A DNA stretch of 64,000 nucleotides from Pisaster brevispinus (taxonomy: Eukaryota; Echinodermata; Asteroidea; Forcipulatida; Asteriidae). The notes below the pieces were generated by a model, which saw nothing but the letters and a program-made list of their open reading frames with translations, did no database searches and was not told where the DNA came from. The DNA lies in assembly GCA_023634235.1 (NCBI GenBank), contig JAMKCF010000015.1, forward strand, positions 3,821,698-3,885,697. Reading direction: 5' to 3'. The translations under genes were made by a program, and so were the position numbers. Numbering within the stretch: position 1 is the stretch's first letter; every line of letters starts with the position of its first letter. This document shows, piece after piece, positions 1 through 15,100 of the stretch.

Positions 1-112
1 GAACGAGATTCAGGTTAATGGTTACGTCATGCACAATCTATTTTAAGCATGCTTCTATTTAAAACAATTTAAACAAATTCAACCACGCAAGAAATAATGG
101 CTTGAAACTCAC

Positions 113-166
113 CCTTGCAAAGTCAAAATGTGGCTCATAGTGACCCCCAATACCATAGTTTACGAC
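113..166 (-). CDS. P4HA: P4HA iron-binding exon (HxD)
   Basis: This 54-bp exon encodes VVNYGIGGHYEPHFDFAR, the start of the 2-oxoglutarate oxygenase core. His438 and Asp440 of HFDF are the first two Fe(II) ligands. Flanks are CCCCACAG and GTGAGT. The exon carrying the distal His is outside the window. Confidence 0.93.
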
Positions 167-3100
167 CTGTGGGGAAAAAAAGAAGAAGAGATATTTAGCT
201 CGTCGCCATATACTTCTCTACAGGTTTCTTCAGGTCACTTGTCTCCTTGTGTTGTCATGACCAAAAGGTCAATAATGATATCAAATAAAGTTAGCTGGAG
301 GGGTAACTGTGTGCCTTCTAAACAAATAGTTTTGAATTTCAACACCCCCACTGTTTCACTATATTTTTGTTGTTGAGTTTTTAACAACGCACCCCAGTGG
401 TTTGGTAACAAAAGGGTTAACCTAATGTCTAACTGTGACCGTCTCATACAAATTGAAGAAAAGCGACTCCATTTCTAGATGTATTAAAAACAAGGCAATT
501 ATGTCGGGCACCCTGACCTGTAATTCTTCGGCTGTTTTGAGTTCTAATCCAGAGTAGTCTGATACCCTTTGCCTGATCACTGCCACCACAGGGTCTAGTT
601 CCTCCCTCAGCCATGCACTCTTACTGATGCGGTAGTCAGCGTACTCCAGTTTACCAGTGACAGAATTCTGAATAGTGGCTCGGTTTAGCTACGATACAAA
701 ATGAAAATAGGTAAAGCAATTGACATGGTTGTGAGGCCGTGTCTCTAAGAGTTCCAGAGGGGGGTGGGGGGGGGGGCAACGGTAGAAAAGGGCAAATTGC
801 AGCATATTTTGCCAAGGAGAAAATCAAAGAATTAGCATGACTCAAAAATGTAAAGGTTATTCTCATCAAGCCCTTCTGGGGAAAAAGTGGATGTGACAAA
901 AGTATGAAGATTTTAAAGATCTTCAGTTGCCAACACTGGAAGCTCACTAAGTGAACAAAATCATCCAAATCCTAACTCTTAAGCTTAATGAATGTGAACA
1001 AATCCCCAGATTAAAACTTGGGGTGGTGGGAAAGACAATGGTTGGGCCAAAAATTAATGGGCGTATGATACCTATCTGAGTAGGATTTAATTTGAAGCAG
1101 TTTTGACAGCACGAGAACAGGTGTGAACCAAATTAACTTTATGCCAAACAAAAACAAACTGGGCTTTTTAAATTGTTATTATTATTATCGTTTTTATTTA
1201 TATTGTAATTTATACAAGGAAATAACATACAGGCAGTTAAATACGATAACACTCTTATTAAGACGCAAGGAAATTCGCCCTGTGAGAGCGCCCTCATAGA
1301 GTAAAAAAATTCGGCCAATTGCATTTGCTAGCTATACTCACTCGAGGGGCCGCAAGTTTTTTAACTTTTTTGATTTCATAATCTGATAGGATGTCATGAT
1401 AGATGATGAGCCTTGGATGATCGAAGACGACCTCCTCCTTGGCCGGGCGGAGGATCAGGCGTGGGTTGTTGTAGTTATTGAAACGACACTTCAGGATGCG
1501 ACGGTTCTTTGGAGGCTAAAAACGAGAGAATAACGAGAGCAGGCATGTGTTAGACGTTTATATACAAAACATTAACGCACTCTTGACCTTTGCACCAAGT
1601 CTTGATAGTCACACAACCACTAAGTGGCTACAAAGCAAAATGTGTTACAAATTGTACAGGATTGAAAATAATGTATTTCAATTTGTAGGGGGTTAAGATA
1701 AGACACAATCTGACCAACAAAAAAGGATGTCAATTATTCTCCCTGGATTGTTTCTGGTGCTCACATCTTAAAGAAAAAGAAGGTCTCATTTTGTTATACT
1801 GTCAGCTTTGTTTTAAACGTTAAGGAAATTTGGAAAGAGATTTCAACACTTTTTAAGGTTAAACAGTTAACTCGTTGAGCTTCCTAACCTTAGTGCCAGG
1901 GATGTGAAAGGCTGTTGAAAAAAAAACCCTGAGCTGTGAGCGCAAAGCTCGAAGCCTACTTACATGCATTTATCTTTTGTTTTAAAAGCCCTAATCTGCA
2001 CTCTGGGGCATTCTATTTGGTTTTATCTTCATGTTTTTTATGGTCTTAAATAAACAACAATTTTTAAGATTTTTTTATTTTTTTATTTATTTATTTATTT
2101 ATTTTTTTTTGGGGGGGGGAGATGAGGGGTATAAAAAAAACAGATTTCTGGTTAAAAACGGAGAAATCACATCCCTGTAGTGAGCCTCTCGTCTTTTGAT
2201 GTCTTACCTTTTCAGAGCCAGGGTCCCCTCTGCACAGTGCCTCGTAGGTTGTTCTCTCTGGTGACGAGTTTGGTTTCAACTCTTCCTCCGTCTTGGGGGT
2301 ATCTTCAACCCATCCCTCTTCCTCATCGTCGTCTTCCTCACCGTCTCGGAACTCCCCTCGTGGTTTCCTCTTCTGAGACAGGTGGTAGTCGAAGTACTTC
2401 TTGTTGCTGTTGCCGCGCTCATGGTTTGGATCTGTAAGGTCGGGGAGAGGGTAAAGGTCATGATTGTTCATTCACTGAAAACTTTCTTTAACTAGTGCCA
2501 CAATCTGTGCATGAGGATGATGTTATAACATAGCAAGGGTCCTTAGTTATACAGTAATTGTTTCACACTTGTTTCTTTGTGGATGGTACCCAACCTACCA
2601 AGTTTTAGCAGTTCATCTGTGTATCGCAGGGCCTGCTCCATGTCACCACTCTAGGAAATAAAATAGACAACAAATAGTGGAAATTTTATTAGGTATAAAT
2701 TATAGAAATATTGGACGTACATAAATACTATAGATAGGTTGCAATATGAAGTAAATCGGTCATCTTTACAAGCGATTTGGAACACACAGTCATGCATTTC
2801 GCGTTAGAAGGGCATGCAGCACGCGCACATTTCACAATACTCATGGCACGATTGGTTAAAATGCAATTTGCCCATAAAAATGGCATCTTTTGGGAACTAT
2901 CTATAGAGTAGAATATAATCACAAGATGAAATCTGGACTATTCCATTTCAAGAGACGAAGTCGAGTGAAGAGGAAAGTTGAAATATTCAGAAGACCAATT
3001 AAGATTTTCAAAAGACATCCAATAATGTTCCAGCAAAGAATCAAATGCCGACAGTGAGGATACACGTATACATGGCTTACCGAAACCTATCAATTTACCG

Positions 3101-6100
3101 CTTTTAGAGCGCTTTCAAAGGCTAATTTCCGTATAGTTTTGTCTTACTTTGACTGCCTGTATGTTGTTTTCTTGTATCAATAAACAAATAAATAACAACA
3201 ACGATGGAAAACCAGTTAGTTTTTCTTGTTTTTCACCACATAAATTTGCTCCAAACACTCCCCACACGGCCAAAAGTACTGCAAATTCCACAGTCACTTA
3301 CAATGACCATAGAAATCATAACTCTTACTTTCCGAATAAATTTTGTGTCTTGATAAGTTTATAGTTCTAAATAAGCTTTTTTAGTCCTCAAACCGCCGGA
3401 AGCCGCCCTGCCCATTACTCCTCAAACTGCCCTAAACCACCCAAGAAGTTTGGCAAGAACCAAACTCAACATCAACTCAGAAAATCGTACAGGAAATCCA
3501 GATTTCTGATTACCAGGGTCAATTTAACATGTGCAACTGTGCCTCGAGCCTGTTGTTAGTGCAAGAGGAAGATTCATCAGGTGGATTCAAGATATTGCCA
3601 GGAGTTTTATTTTGCTCACTTTCTATGACCCGGTTTCAAATCCTTCCTGTGATGATAACCATTTGTCACCTCCTCAAAACAAGAAACTTAGTGCAGATGT
3701 TACCCCACGGCTAATTTAATAACAAGAAAGGATGCCTATATTCCTTTTCAAGTGACCTTATCTCATGGCTATTGAAGTCTGGTGCTATGACTGCCGATTG
3801 AAGTAACTAAGTAGGACAGTGCCTCCGGCACTAGCTTATTAGAAACTCAAGTGTTTGAATCCAACAGACTTATTTAGTATCAAAGCATTATGTATTTCAT
3901 CAAGCTGAAGGCATTCCTGAGACCATCTCCACAACTTTGGAGTATGCAGCCCTGGTAACCACCTTGGGGGGGGGGGGGAGGGGCATGCACATTGATCACA
4001 ACAACAAACCCTATCCTCATTGATACCCATTTACTCCTGGGTGATGGGAGACACTCATCATAAATTTGTGTCCAGCTGAAGGACGAGCATGACGAGTGCC
4101 ATGACCATGACCACACCCACAGTCTTTGGACTGCACTCAAGATATCTGACAACAAAAGGCCGCAACAGTTAAAAACAAAACAAAATTCCCATCCCCAAAT
4201 CAGAATCCTTCAGAAAACTAGACCTCAGCATCACAGACATTGGGGACTCTGAGAAGATTACTATGTCCGGCTTAGTTGACTAATTTGTGATCAATCATAC
4301 AAGAAGCACTCAATAAATACAAAATCAGGCAAATCAAGGGAATAGATTGTTGAGGATTCATGTAGTTATGGCTTCATTCATTCATTTGTTCATTCACTTG
4401 CATAATGACTTGACGCATTGTGCCCATCTGACTCTATCAAGCATAGTGTTAGAGAGATATGGACCGCTTAGGCCAGTGTCCACCTCCATGAATTATTTTA
4501 GGGTCATATTGGGCTGCGTACAAAGCAAAACATTCCCTACTTTACATGTAACCAGAGGTACATCAATACCTTTTAACTAAAAACATTTTGTATTTACAAA
4601 ATGTTTCTAGTTAAAAGGATGGGTCATAGATTGGCAAAGAACTCCAAATTAATGACCGGAAAAAAGAAGAAGTTATTTTGTGAGAAGCACTGCAGCTGTT
4701 GATAGTACAAACTACTTTAAGAAAGGAATACCTTTCAAGTAATTATGTTTTGGATAAATTTTCACCCAAAAACATTTGAATGTGAGACACAATTCATGCA
4801 TGAATCGTTTCTTTTAGAGTTGGTGCCCATTCGTGAATGCTGCGGCCAAAGATGTGCTTGGTACCCGCTGTCACCTCACTAAACATGGATGGATGCGACA
4901 ATCTTCTGAAAATGCTACGACAGTTTTTGTTTCTTTTTTCTCAGCAAGTAGATACTGTACTCAGCTGAAACTTTCACATGTGACTTTTATTGTATCTTTC
5001 TTTATAATTTTGCCTATAAATAAGCATTACATTAACAAAACCAATCTATGAGACCCTACAGTTAACACAAACATTCCCAAACATACCATGTACAGCACAA
5101 AGGAGAGGTAGTCCAGCACATCCTCTTTATCCACCGTGGTTTCTTCCCCCTCACCATTGACCTTATCCAAGGCTTCCGTCATCCACAGCTTAGAGTGGAA
5201 GTAATCATTGGCATTGTAGGCAATGCGACCAATCTCAAAACATTCATGTGCTGTGTGGGAAAAATACACACAAATATAAAAACTTTTCCACTAACATCTT
5301 GAGACTATTTCAAATGTGATACATATTTTTATCTTAGTAAGACAACATTTATTTTACAAAATTAAGCCAGCCCCTTCCCCCAATCCCCCTCCCTTTTGTT
5401 ACCCTCCTTTCTGGCTCAGCCTCCTGCTTTCTCTGTGTATTTTCCTCTCCATCATCTATTTCCACTTGACTGCTTTTGTTACATCAGTAATGTATACATG
5501 TACCTGTTTAAGTTTGTAGTCTTGTCATTTAGCCTTTGAGAAAGACTCTGCTAGGGTCGCAACGTCAGGCCACTATTTTTGTGCATTTAAACCATAGGTC
5601 CTTTTGGTTGGTAAGCAGTTTGCAACAGCTAATACTATTTTTCAAAAACATTAAGGTAGAATTTTAAAGGCTAAGTATACCTTTGGTTTTTGGAACCATT
5701 CGATTGTTTTAATCCTATACAAATTTAGATACATTAAAACTAACCTGTAAAAAATTTTCACGCGAATATGTTAATGAAATTTGACACGTTTGTCTGAGAT
5801 GCGGGTACTTAACTTCTATTTTGAGAATTAGCGCGGAGCGCTAATCACCTGACATCATCAAATGATAAAGCTACATGTAGTTGGGGAGTTGGATTCTCGC
5901 TGTGTTACTAGTCAGTGTACATTAGGCAGCGCGCATGCGGTTAGACCATGTTAGACAGGCACTACATTGTACATCTTCACATAAATTTCGACTCCTTAAA
6001 TGACAGACCAGGGCAGGAGTACAAATGTAAAGTGGCTAAGCACGGAAACGCTCTCTTAGCAGAACACATTACAATGTACAAGTGACATTGTAATAACCAC

Positions 6101-9100
6101 AGGTTTTGACCAATTCTCTGCTAAGTAAGTAAATTTATTTAGCACTGTCTGATGAAACTGGGTCCAGATGTAAAACTGATATACAGAGTTAATCCTCATA
6201 ATTTTCCAAACTGTCAATAGCACTGTTGAAAAAAAATCTGAGCAATTTCTTTTCTATGGCATTTGGGAAATGTCCAGCAGTATCAAGAAGGGATCAAGGA
6301 CACGGACTAATTGGCTTTCGAGTTTCTAACACTCTGGATGGTGTTGGATTGACAAACCTGGACCAGATATCATTTCAAGGTCACATAAACATATACATGC
6401 ATGCACTTAGAGGAGGACACTGTCCGATTTTCACACTTGCGTCACCCCCTAATCACTTTTGAATAACCTGTACTATTCTGAGGGTGCATCTATACACGCT
6501 TAACACCTTCAAGACCAATCCATATCATCAGGGTGGTCAAATTGGAAGACCACAAAAAAACAAAACCCCAAAAAACAACCAATTTATATTTTGCCGAGTC
6601 TTCTCAACTTAGAGGTACATTTTGTTCACGAAAACCAATCTAAAAAAAATGTCAGGTTTAAAACCCTTTGGAGACTATTTATTTCTTTATAACCATCACC
6701 ATACTTTACGCCCAGACATGACTCAGACAATAAATGTCTAGATGAAGAATTTGAAACATAAAGTAGATTTTTGTTTTAAAAGTATGTTCACATGGGAAAT
6801 GTTGGATGTCGGTTCAGGACTAATGTTTCCTTTGACTGTTTTGGCTGTGTGGAAGTACCGGTCATAACTACATGTAGCGGCTATTTTCGGACTTGCTATG
6901 GGCATTTTTTTGGTATTAGCCGCTTGTGGGCATACAGCTCAGGGCCCAAGGTCACAGAGCTGCTTAAGCTGAAAAAGTAGCAAAGCACAATAAAATTATG
7001 CTTACCAGAATAAGGTTACCTGCCAAACTAACTTGTCACATGTACAATTTGTGACTGGTATCCTGGTCATTTCTGCTTAGAAGAAAATTGTCTGTAATTA
7101 ATTTCGCCATTCTCGTTCTGAAGAACAGAAGATAAATTGCATCAAGATATTTTGCATTCCTACCGATGAAGTGGACTTCTTCATAACATACAAAAGCCCG
7201 ATACACAAGAAAGTTTCAACCGGTACATTCGATCGGAAACGACAACATGTCAGTTCTAATACCATCTCAAAACATTTGAGGTCATTTTGTAATCTCTTCA
7301 TCTGAGTAAAGCTAGCTGAAGCTTATTGGCAATTTTCCCCTGTGGATAATCACCAATGATGTGCCCAACGTTGCAGCCTGTTATTTAAAACATTTCTGTA
7401 GTGTGGATTTAATTCTGATATGACATTGACCTCAAATTATACTTGGTTTATCAGCCCACAGGGGTAAAGCTCAGACCTGAGCCAACGTAAACATCTCTAA
7501 GGAACCTACATGTATACTGTGCATGTACAGTTTGATTGGGTTTGTTCAATCCCAACTGAAGAATCATCCAATTGCAGTTGGGACCAGTCCTCAACACAGA
7601 AATGAAGCAGTGTTTGTTACAACGCCCCTAAAATGTACTACATTAAGGTATAATTGTCTTATGGTATATATTCGTTTTGCGGTAACACAATGTGTATATC
7701 TACTAGCTATGTAGATTTGTTCTTCGAGAACTAGGTCTTGCTTTTTATTCTACTGCCGCCGAGTAGATATTGGAAAATCGGGAGACTACTTAGTTCTGAA
7801 ATGAACTGTCCAGCTTATTAGCTACTACCTGGGCGGAGGGTAGGAAATCGGCCGGGACTACTACTTTAGCTTAATAGTGGATCGGATCAAGGGGACTTCT
7901 CGTTATTAACTTCACTGCCTTAACGGTATTCATAAAGAAATATTTCAAAAGAAATTTTAAAACCCATACAGTGTTCTCACTTAACAGTGGTCCTCTGGCC
8001 AAATGCCAGTTAAAATACCCGAGGACCAGTCAGAATTCACTCCCAGTTGGGCTAGTTCAGTGTTGAAAAGCATTCCTATTTCATTTGAAAGATTGACCAG
8101 TAACAAAGCCAACGGACTAGTAAAATGATAACTGGGAGTCCTGCTTGGCGGTCACTCAAAAAAGAAAAGGGTAAACCCTGCTATGGGTTGTTCTTTAACC
8201 AAATTCCACCCAGACGACATTAGCGATGCACAATATGTTTTATGATCCATGGCATACTAGACTGTGACTTGGCAGCCAACCAAGGAAAACTACCACGTCC
8301 ACATACATTGTAGTACTGGGATGAATTATTCCTCTAGGTCAAAAGATTGTAACTGGTTCAAACTGGGACGTGTCCCTTGCTTGAACAAACATGTGAAAAA
8401 ACAGTTCCTGTGTACAATGTTACTCAGATAGATAGGAGCTCAAAATGCTTACTTTGTAAAAAAATATCAGGACTCGAATTTGAGGGAAAAAATCTGCAAG
8501 ACAGCAGGGGCTTGTAGCTCAAAACGCCCCTCCATGCATAATTCAAGATGTTGTATTGTTTTGAAGCTACAAAAGCTCACTTCACACAAATCGCTTCATG
8601 ATTACCAGAAGCCCATAGGTAATGCATATTGAGCTTGTTCTTCGTTACAAGTGTACAGTGTATTTGCTACCGGGATGCGAGTTGACGGATCTGAAAATTC
8701 ATGAAACATGGCTGACTTGCAGGCCAGGGTTCCCCTTTATTCTAGACACGCAACCTCCAAGGTGTTACAACTCATGAGGCTTACAGACTCTGTGAGTCAC
8801 AAACTACAGGTTTGGACACAATGTGGACTATAGTTCTTTCTCCCTTTGGTGACTGTTTTACTTCTTTTAAGACAATTTGAAGACTCTAGCTGAGATTTTG
8901 TTTAAAAATGCTGAAAAATTACATGCCTGTTAATTGTTGATTTTGCCTTTCAAATATATTTGGAAGGACTCAAGGTCCAGTCAGAATCAACACAGTTTTT
9001 TATTTGTTAGAATTAATATTTTTTATTTCTGTACACAAACACATACACTAAGGTGAAAAGTGCCTCAATTCAACCTTTGGCTGTGAGGCATGGTTTTTTT

Positions 9101-12100
9101 TAATATATCAATAAACCATTTCAAATCAAATCTATATAATCAAAATAAAACAAATCAAACAAAATCATATCAAAATGATACAAGTGACTTTGTTAAAATT
9201 ATACACAAACGTAATGTATGCCAGGGTTAGCCCTTAACTTTTTCAGTGACTAGCCAGCGGGACCTGTAGGCATTTCATTTCACTGGTCCCTCTGCTTTTT
9301 CACTGGTCCATACGTCAAGGTTTCCTTCCAACTTTGCCTTTTGTTTGGGACTAGTAATTTGAAGTAAGTGATTTCCAGCAGTGGCAAGTTCAATGAACGA
9401 GCCAGCCGGACTATTTGAAGAGAAATTTGACTGGTCCTCGGGTGTTTTAACTGGTAATTGGCCAACGGACCACTGGTAAGGGATAATGCCAGCTTAGGGA
9501 ACCTCGTATTGCTGCAGTTACACACGTTGGTGACGTAATGACTCAAAAACAGGTTCGGAAAAAACAAGAACACATGTTTCCGAATGGCGTGTCATATATC
9601 AACTAACTTATTTTTCCCTTCAATTTAATAAAACGATTCGTTTCCAAAACTGTTTTGCAGAGCAAACACCAATCTCATCAAAGCACTAATAAATAAGACA
9701 GGATGGCAGTAATTTCAGACAGTGCCCATTGTTTGAAAGGAAAATGTTTCATACATGTAGGAAGAGCGAAGAAAAAAAAACCCCAGGGTTAACATCAGGA
9801 AACGCAGTTCAATCACATTAGATTTTGTCAAAGTTCAACTTCCCAAAGCAGCTTCCTTAACAACAACAAAAACAGCTTCCCTTGCCATTATTCGCTGGTT
9901 TTCTCACACTACTACTGCGTGGGAGCAATGGAACAGCAATTACAGACCCAACCAAAAACTGCTTTGTCTAGTTCTTTCCAAGAAAATATTGTCCTAGTGG
10001 ATTTATTACGGAGACTTAACTCTGAACAAACAAATGCCCACAAAAACTGCACACACAAAAAGTTACAAGAACAACAACCCTTGCCGCATGCATAATAGGG
10101 TAATTTATTGGTTCGTAAAATAATTACCCCGATGGAATGCCCTTTGCACTTCACACACAGTCATAGCTGATAAGCACAAGTACAAACGCTGTCAATCATA
10201 CTAGGCAAAAACACTTCATTATATGAAGTACATGTACTCGATCCCTTATGGTACAGTGAATTTAAGCATTTTACTTGTAGTTGACGTGACATTGGTGAAA
10301 CAGTCGCTACGCATAGACATGAAACTCAACCCCAGGGCAGTCTACCACTGAAAAACTAATAGTTTGGGATTTCGCTTCTCGTCCCCCCAAAAAACTGTTT
10401 CCCTTTGGCCAATTAGTCTCTCATTTAAAAACAGCAAGTTGAAAAAGCTGCATGTAGCCCAAGTGTATTCAGGTTTATCAAAACACTTTGGTGTCGTGCT
10501 ATGACTATTCTGTGATGTATGTCATCCAGCCAACCCCCCCCCCCCCCCCACCACAGTACACAAGTGGCATGGAAAACGTTTCGGCAATAGACTGGAGTAC
10601 AGCGACTTTCATAACATGAGCTGACACTTAAGTGGTGCCAAGGGCAGAGATATTGTGGCCCTACCAATGTTGATGAAGTAAGCACTCAGTGGTTATGGGA
10701 TTTCAAAATTAACAATTTGTGGGGACCAGTCTAACGATTAACCACCAGATTAAATGTTGGACACATACATGTCCTTGAAATCTGGTTACATTTGCAAAAG
10801 AAATGTTGACATATAATCACATCAATGTACAAATGTGTGTATATTTTGTACTGTTAAAAGCCACATGTTCAAGTACACAAATAACCCTGCCTATTGTCAT
10901 CTACTTCAATAGATGCATTAAACCTGGGGCTAAAAGCTGCCGCACTTTTGACTGGTATTGTTACCTTTCTCAGATGCCCTCAGACACTTCAAATAACTGC
11001 TTTCCCTCAATGGACAACGAAATTGACTTGAAAGAACTAGGGTTGCTTCATTCAATCATTGTTATTGAGTTTAGGAACAACTTTCCGACCAGTATTTGAT
11101 GTTTCATAAGAATGAAAAAAGTGTGTTTTGTAAGTGAGCTGTAAAGACTGTGAAGGTCTCACGTGTATTCGAACACTATTGGGACCACTTTGGACAGTCT
11201 ATTTTCAGTGGAAGATATTCTGCAAGTTTGGGGCTTGAGCTCATGCACAATTGCATTCACAGAAGGCTAGGAGAGGTTTTATTTTGCCTCGAGTACACCT
11301 GGGCCTAATTTCATGGCTCTGCTTCCCCGCCGAATTCTGCGCTTGCGATCACCATACTCTGCTTACTGTGCAGACCTGTGCCAAATTTCTGCGCTAGCTG
11401 TGTAAGCGAAGAATGCCTAGTAACGTGGAGTATGCACGCACACAAGAACAAATTCTCTGCTAACCCGTGAAATACGCTTGACGTAAGCAAAGAATTCCCT
11501 GCTTCCGTAGGCGCAGATTCTTTGCTTACGGTAAGCAGAGCCATGAAATTGGACCCAGATGTGGTTGGGGTTTTAATGACACAAGAGAAGCTGTGAAAGA
11601 TTTTATGACGTTTTTCTAACATGCAACAAGAAATAAAACCTTTTCTGGCTGCACAAATATGTTTTTGAAACTGTTTTTACTAGCAATACAAAATTTTTAT
11701 GTCAGAAAAAATTTCGAAATGACAAAGCGACTTAACAATGGATAAAAAAAAAAAAAAACTCTTTCTGAATTTAGATTTTAGACTTTTAGCTGTACTCTTT
11801 GGAAAGTGATACATTCCTTGATCATAAAGCTGTCAAAAGAAATTTGCAAACAAGTAAATATAGAATCCAGGTGGGAACTATACACTGCTTTGGTTATTAG
11901 TCACAACTGAATCAAAACTGAAAAGCCTTGCAAGTACAGTGTACACCAGGGCTTACCTAGGTCACTCTATTTGCATAGCTACACATGTACATGGACTGTA
12001 TGGGAATCTGTGCAATTTGTTTGACTGGCAAGCAAAACAGACTATATTCAGTTTACTGTAAACTTTATTGTGTACATCATGTCATCTACTTTGCTGTAGA

Positions 12101-15100
12101 TTTGTTCTTCAGAACTTGTCTTGCTATCTACTCTACTGCCACGGAGTAGATTTCGTAATTCTGGAGACTACTTAGTTCTGAAAAGAACTGTCCTGCTTAT
12201 TAAGTACATACCTGGGTGGAGGTAGGAAATTGTCCGGGACAACTACTTTCGCCTAGTGGATTGAGGGGACTTCTCGTTATTAACTTTACTGCCGCAGAGT
12301 GAGTTCTTAATTGGTCTCAACTTTTCGACTAGCCTAGCAAAACTAACAACAACTTCCTTTTTTCAAGAACGAATTTATAAAATTACGTTTCAGACCCCTT
12401 AACAATGTTTACAACAACAACAGGGTAGAAACTTATTTACAGGGATCAAGTCAGATCTCCATACACTATTTGTCCCCAAATGTTTTATTGCACCACCACC
12501 ATCAATTGGATAGACACACAACAAATGTTTTGCATTAGAAAGATGGGCTCTTTACCCAAGGCCTTAGATGGTGTTTGGTGATGTGTTACACATCATCAAC
12601 AACTGACAAACTAAACAGATGTGAATCTCATAAATGAATGATACTTTCGATTGTTGCAAATTCACCCTGAAAAAAAGAGAGTAAAAGCTAACTCACGATA
12701 TTGGGCTTCATCACACAATAGGGGAAATTCAGTGAGAAAAGCTGAAGCTGAGAACTGATAGTCCAGTGAAATTATCCTAGCTGGCAGGAAACATGCACTG
12801 GGTAAGGAACCCCAACGTAACTCAGCATCAGGAGACAAAAGCTTATGAAAAAAACTTGCTTCCTTAATATCAGATAGAGCTAAGGTGTGTATGGGTGCGA
12901 ATGGGCTAAAAAAAAAAATCAAGTTTCACCCACAAAAAGCTTGTGGAAAATTGTGTTTCTTTTCCTAATAACAGGTACGGCTGAGGTGCAAATAGATGAA
13001 TAACAGGCACGGCTAAGGTGTATGGTGAGAAGGGGCTAAAAATAAAGTTTCACCCGACAACATCCTGACACATGAGTGTCGGAAGAGAACAGTTTGAAAA
13101 CAGTTTTAAATGCATCATTTGTTTGGGAGGCATTTCTGATATCAGTCAAAACTAGAGAATGGATTTTTGTGTTGGGGAAAAGTTGGGGTTAGTTCATACC
13201 ATTAAGGACTGGGGACTTCCAGGTTCCTTCAATGTTTCCATCAGCAATAGCCTTGGTGTCTAGTCTGTAGGTGTCTTGGAGACGAAGCAGCGCTGCACCT
13301 GATCCCTTCAGATCCTCGTTGGCAGGGAAATAGTCTCGATATTGAGAGATATTCACCAAATAATCTGAAATAAAAAAATTAAAATCATGCCGACTTTTTT
13401 TTTAACAACATAAAAGCATAGTTTCTGCCACAAAGCCTGCTTCAGTGACACTTGTGTCGTTAAGCAAGACACTTAATCTTTAGTGCTTCATCCTTCGGTT
13501 GGAACATAAGGCCTCCCCTTGTGTTGTGTACTGCACGTTTAAAAGAATCCAGTGCGTTTATCGTAAAGAGAATGGGGTTTGCCCCGGTGGTTCTGGCACG
13601 GCCTGGTAGCATAATGCGTCACCTCACCTTATATACCTTTCAAGGTGCTCTATTATGGTTGTTTCAGCTCATAAAACCTTTTTTTAACAAGCGCCCCCAA
13701 ATTTGATAATTCAGCACCAGGAGTGTCATTTATGACAGACACAGCGCATTATATAATACAACTATTATTATTATTATTATTATTATCAATCATGTACTTC
13801 ACATGGAATGCAAAGTGAAACATAAGGTCAAACTGAACAGTTGGAAAAATGTCAACATGTGAAACGTTCAGTGCATAATTCTTCTCTCACCATCACATTC
13901 CAAAGTTGACAAAGATTAAGCAGTTTGACTATCTCCCTCCCAAGCTTGATATTACACGCAGGCCCTGGTCTCGGTCTTGGTCTTGGCACCCAATCAAAAG
14001 TTTCACGTAGACTTTAAAAAATTCGAAATGAAAATGGCCTTGCCCTCTCAACACAGTTGAAATTCCAGGCCAGCCCTTTTTTTTTTTGCCAACTTTATTC
14101 TATAAGAAAAAAGAAAATAAGAAATCTATCCTGTTTCGATTGTTGTTCCAAACCCATAACACAGCTCAGTCATGTCACAAACGCCTTAGGAAATGTCAGA
14201 TGCGTCATACGGGAATCCAAACAACACAATCAGCTGTTGGATAGATACTGTATTTGTCTAACAAGATTACTAGCCCTGATGCATCAGGTATCTTGAGCAT
14301 AGCGCAAATCTGGCAACTTTCCTTGTACAATTTAATGTAACTTTAGCTCCTCTCACTAGAGGCCATCTTGTCTTATTCCCCATGCACAGTAATGGATTTT
14401 TTGGATTTACGTATTTGTATGGGGGGACCAGACTACTTGGCTAATTTTGTTTTCAGCCGTGAAGTACTGTATAATCAGTTGTAACGAATCTCGTTTGAAA
14501 GCGATGGATAGCGTACTAAATTGTATAATTGGAGACAGGCTATTTTGCTTTCTGAGTTACGTCTGGAAACGGCAATCTGTGTCAGATTCCCAGCGTGCAG
14601 TCATAACCATTGCAACAGCAAATGACGAACATAAAAGGGAGCCAGACTAGAACCCTTCCGGCCTCAGCATGACCATGCAGATTTGATCAATGGATGAAAA
14701 ACATTGGGCTGCATCAAGAGGGAGGTACCTACTCGTACAATACGCAAAGCATAATACTTTGCCCATGGAAAAAGTGGACAAATTCCATTGCGTACAAAGG
14801 CTTGCCTAGATGGTACAGGCTTTAATAGATTTTTCGGGCTATTTAATCACAATTTTGCTGACTTTTCCGAGGTCAAAATCATCAGAAATCGGACTTAAGT
14901 AGGAAGAACATCATGCCTGATACATGCTACAGTAATCTCAGTCATGCTTCCCATGTGTGATAGTTAAAAGAAATTGACAGATTCCCAATCAATAAGAAAA
15001 TGATCAGACCATTTAGCCCACTAGCCTCAGTCTGGATTACATTGTTTTGAATGTGAGAAAAGCAAGATGGTTGATAAACTTCCATAGATCTTTCTTCTGT

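Larger units (their letters stand above)
2651..5086 (-). other. P4HA intron between the 5087-5250 and 2599-2650 exons
   Basis: No extra exon is recognised. It contains a G-tract at 3966-3979, a SINE fragment on the minus strand at about 4010-4060 (CACCCAGGAGTAAATGGGTA core), a near-perfect 50-bp palindrome at 4569-4618, and a 430-bp inverted-repeat element at 4621-5056. The element ends 30 bp from the donor of the 5087-5250 exon. Confidence 0.7.
5251..13199 (-). other. Large P4HA intron (7.9 kb)
   Basis: No coding exon is recognised. Repeats seen: a fragment at about 5660-5860 shared with an inverted stretch at 60190-60275, a partial GGGCCC-family element at 6942-7095, hairpin-chain repeats at 7706-7927 and 12096-12316, 'cttaacagtggtcc' elements at 7972-8160 (+) and 9222-9494 (-), a C-tract at 10536-10550, and a GGGCCC/CATGGCTC element at 11301-11556. 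Confidence 0.7.
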
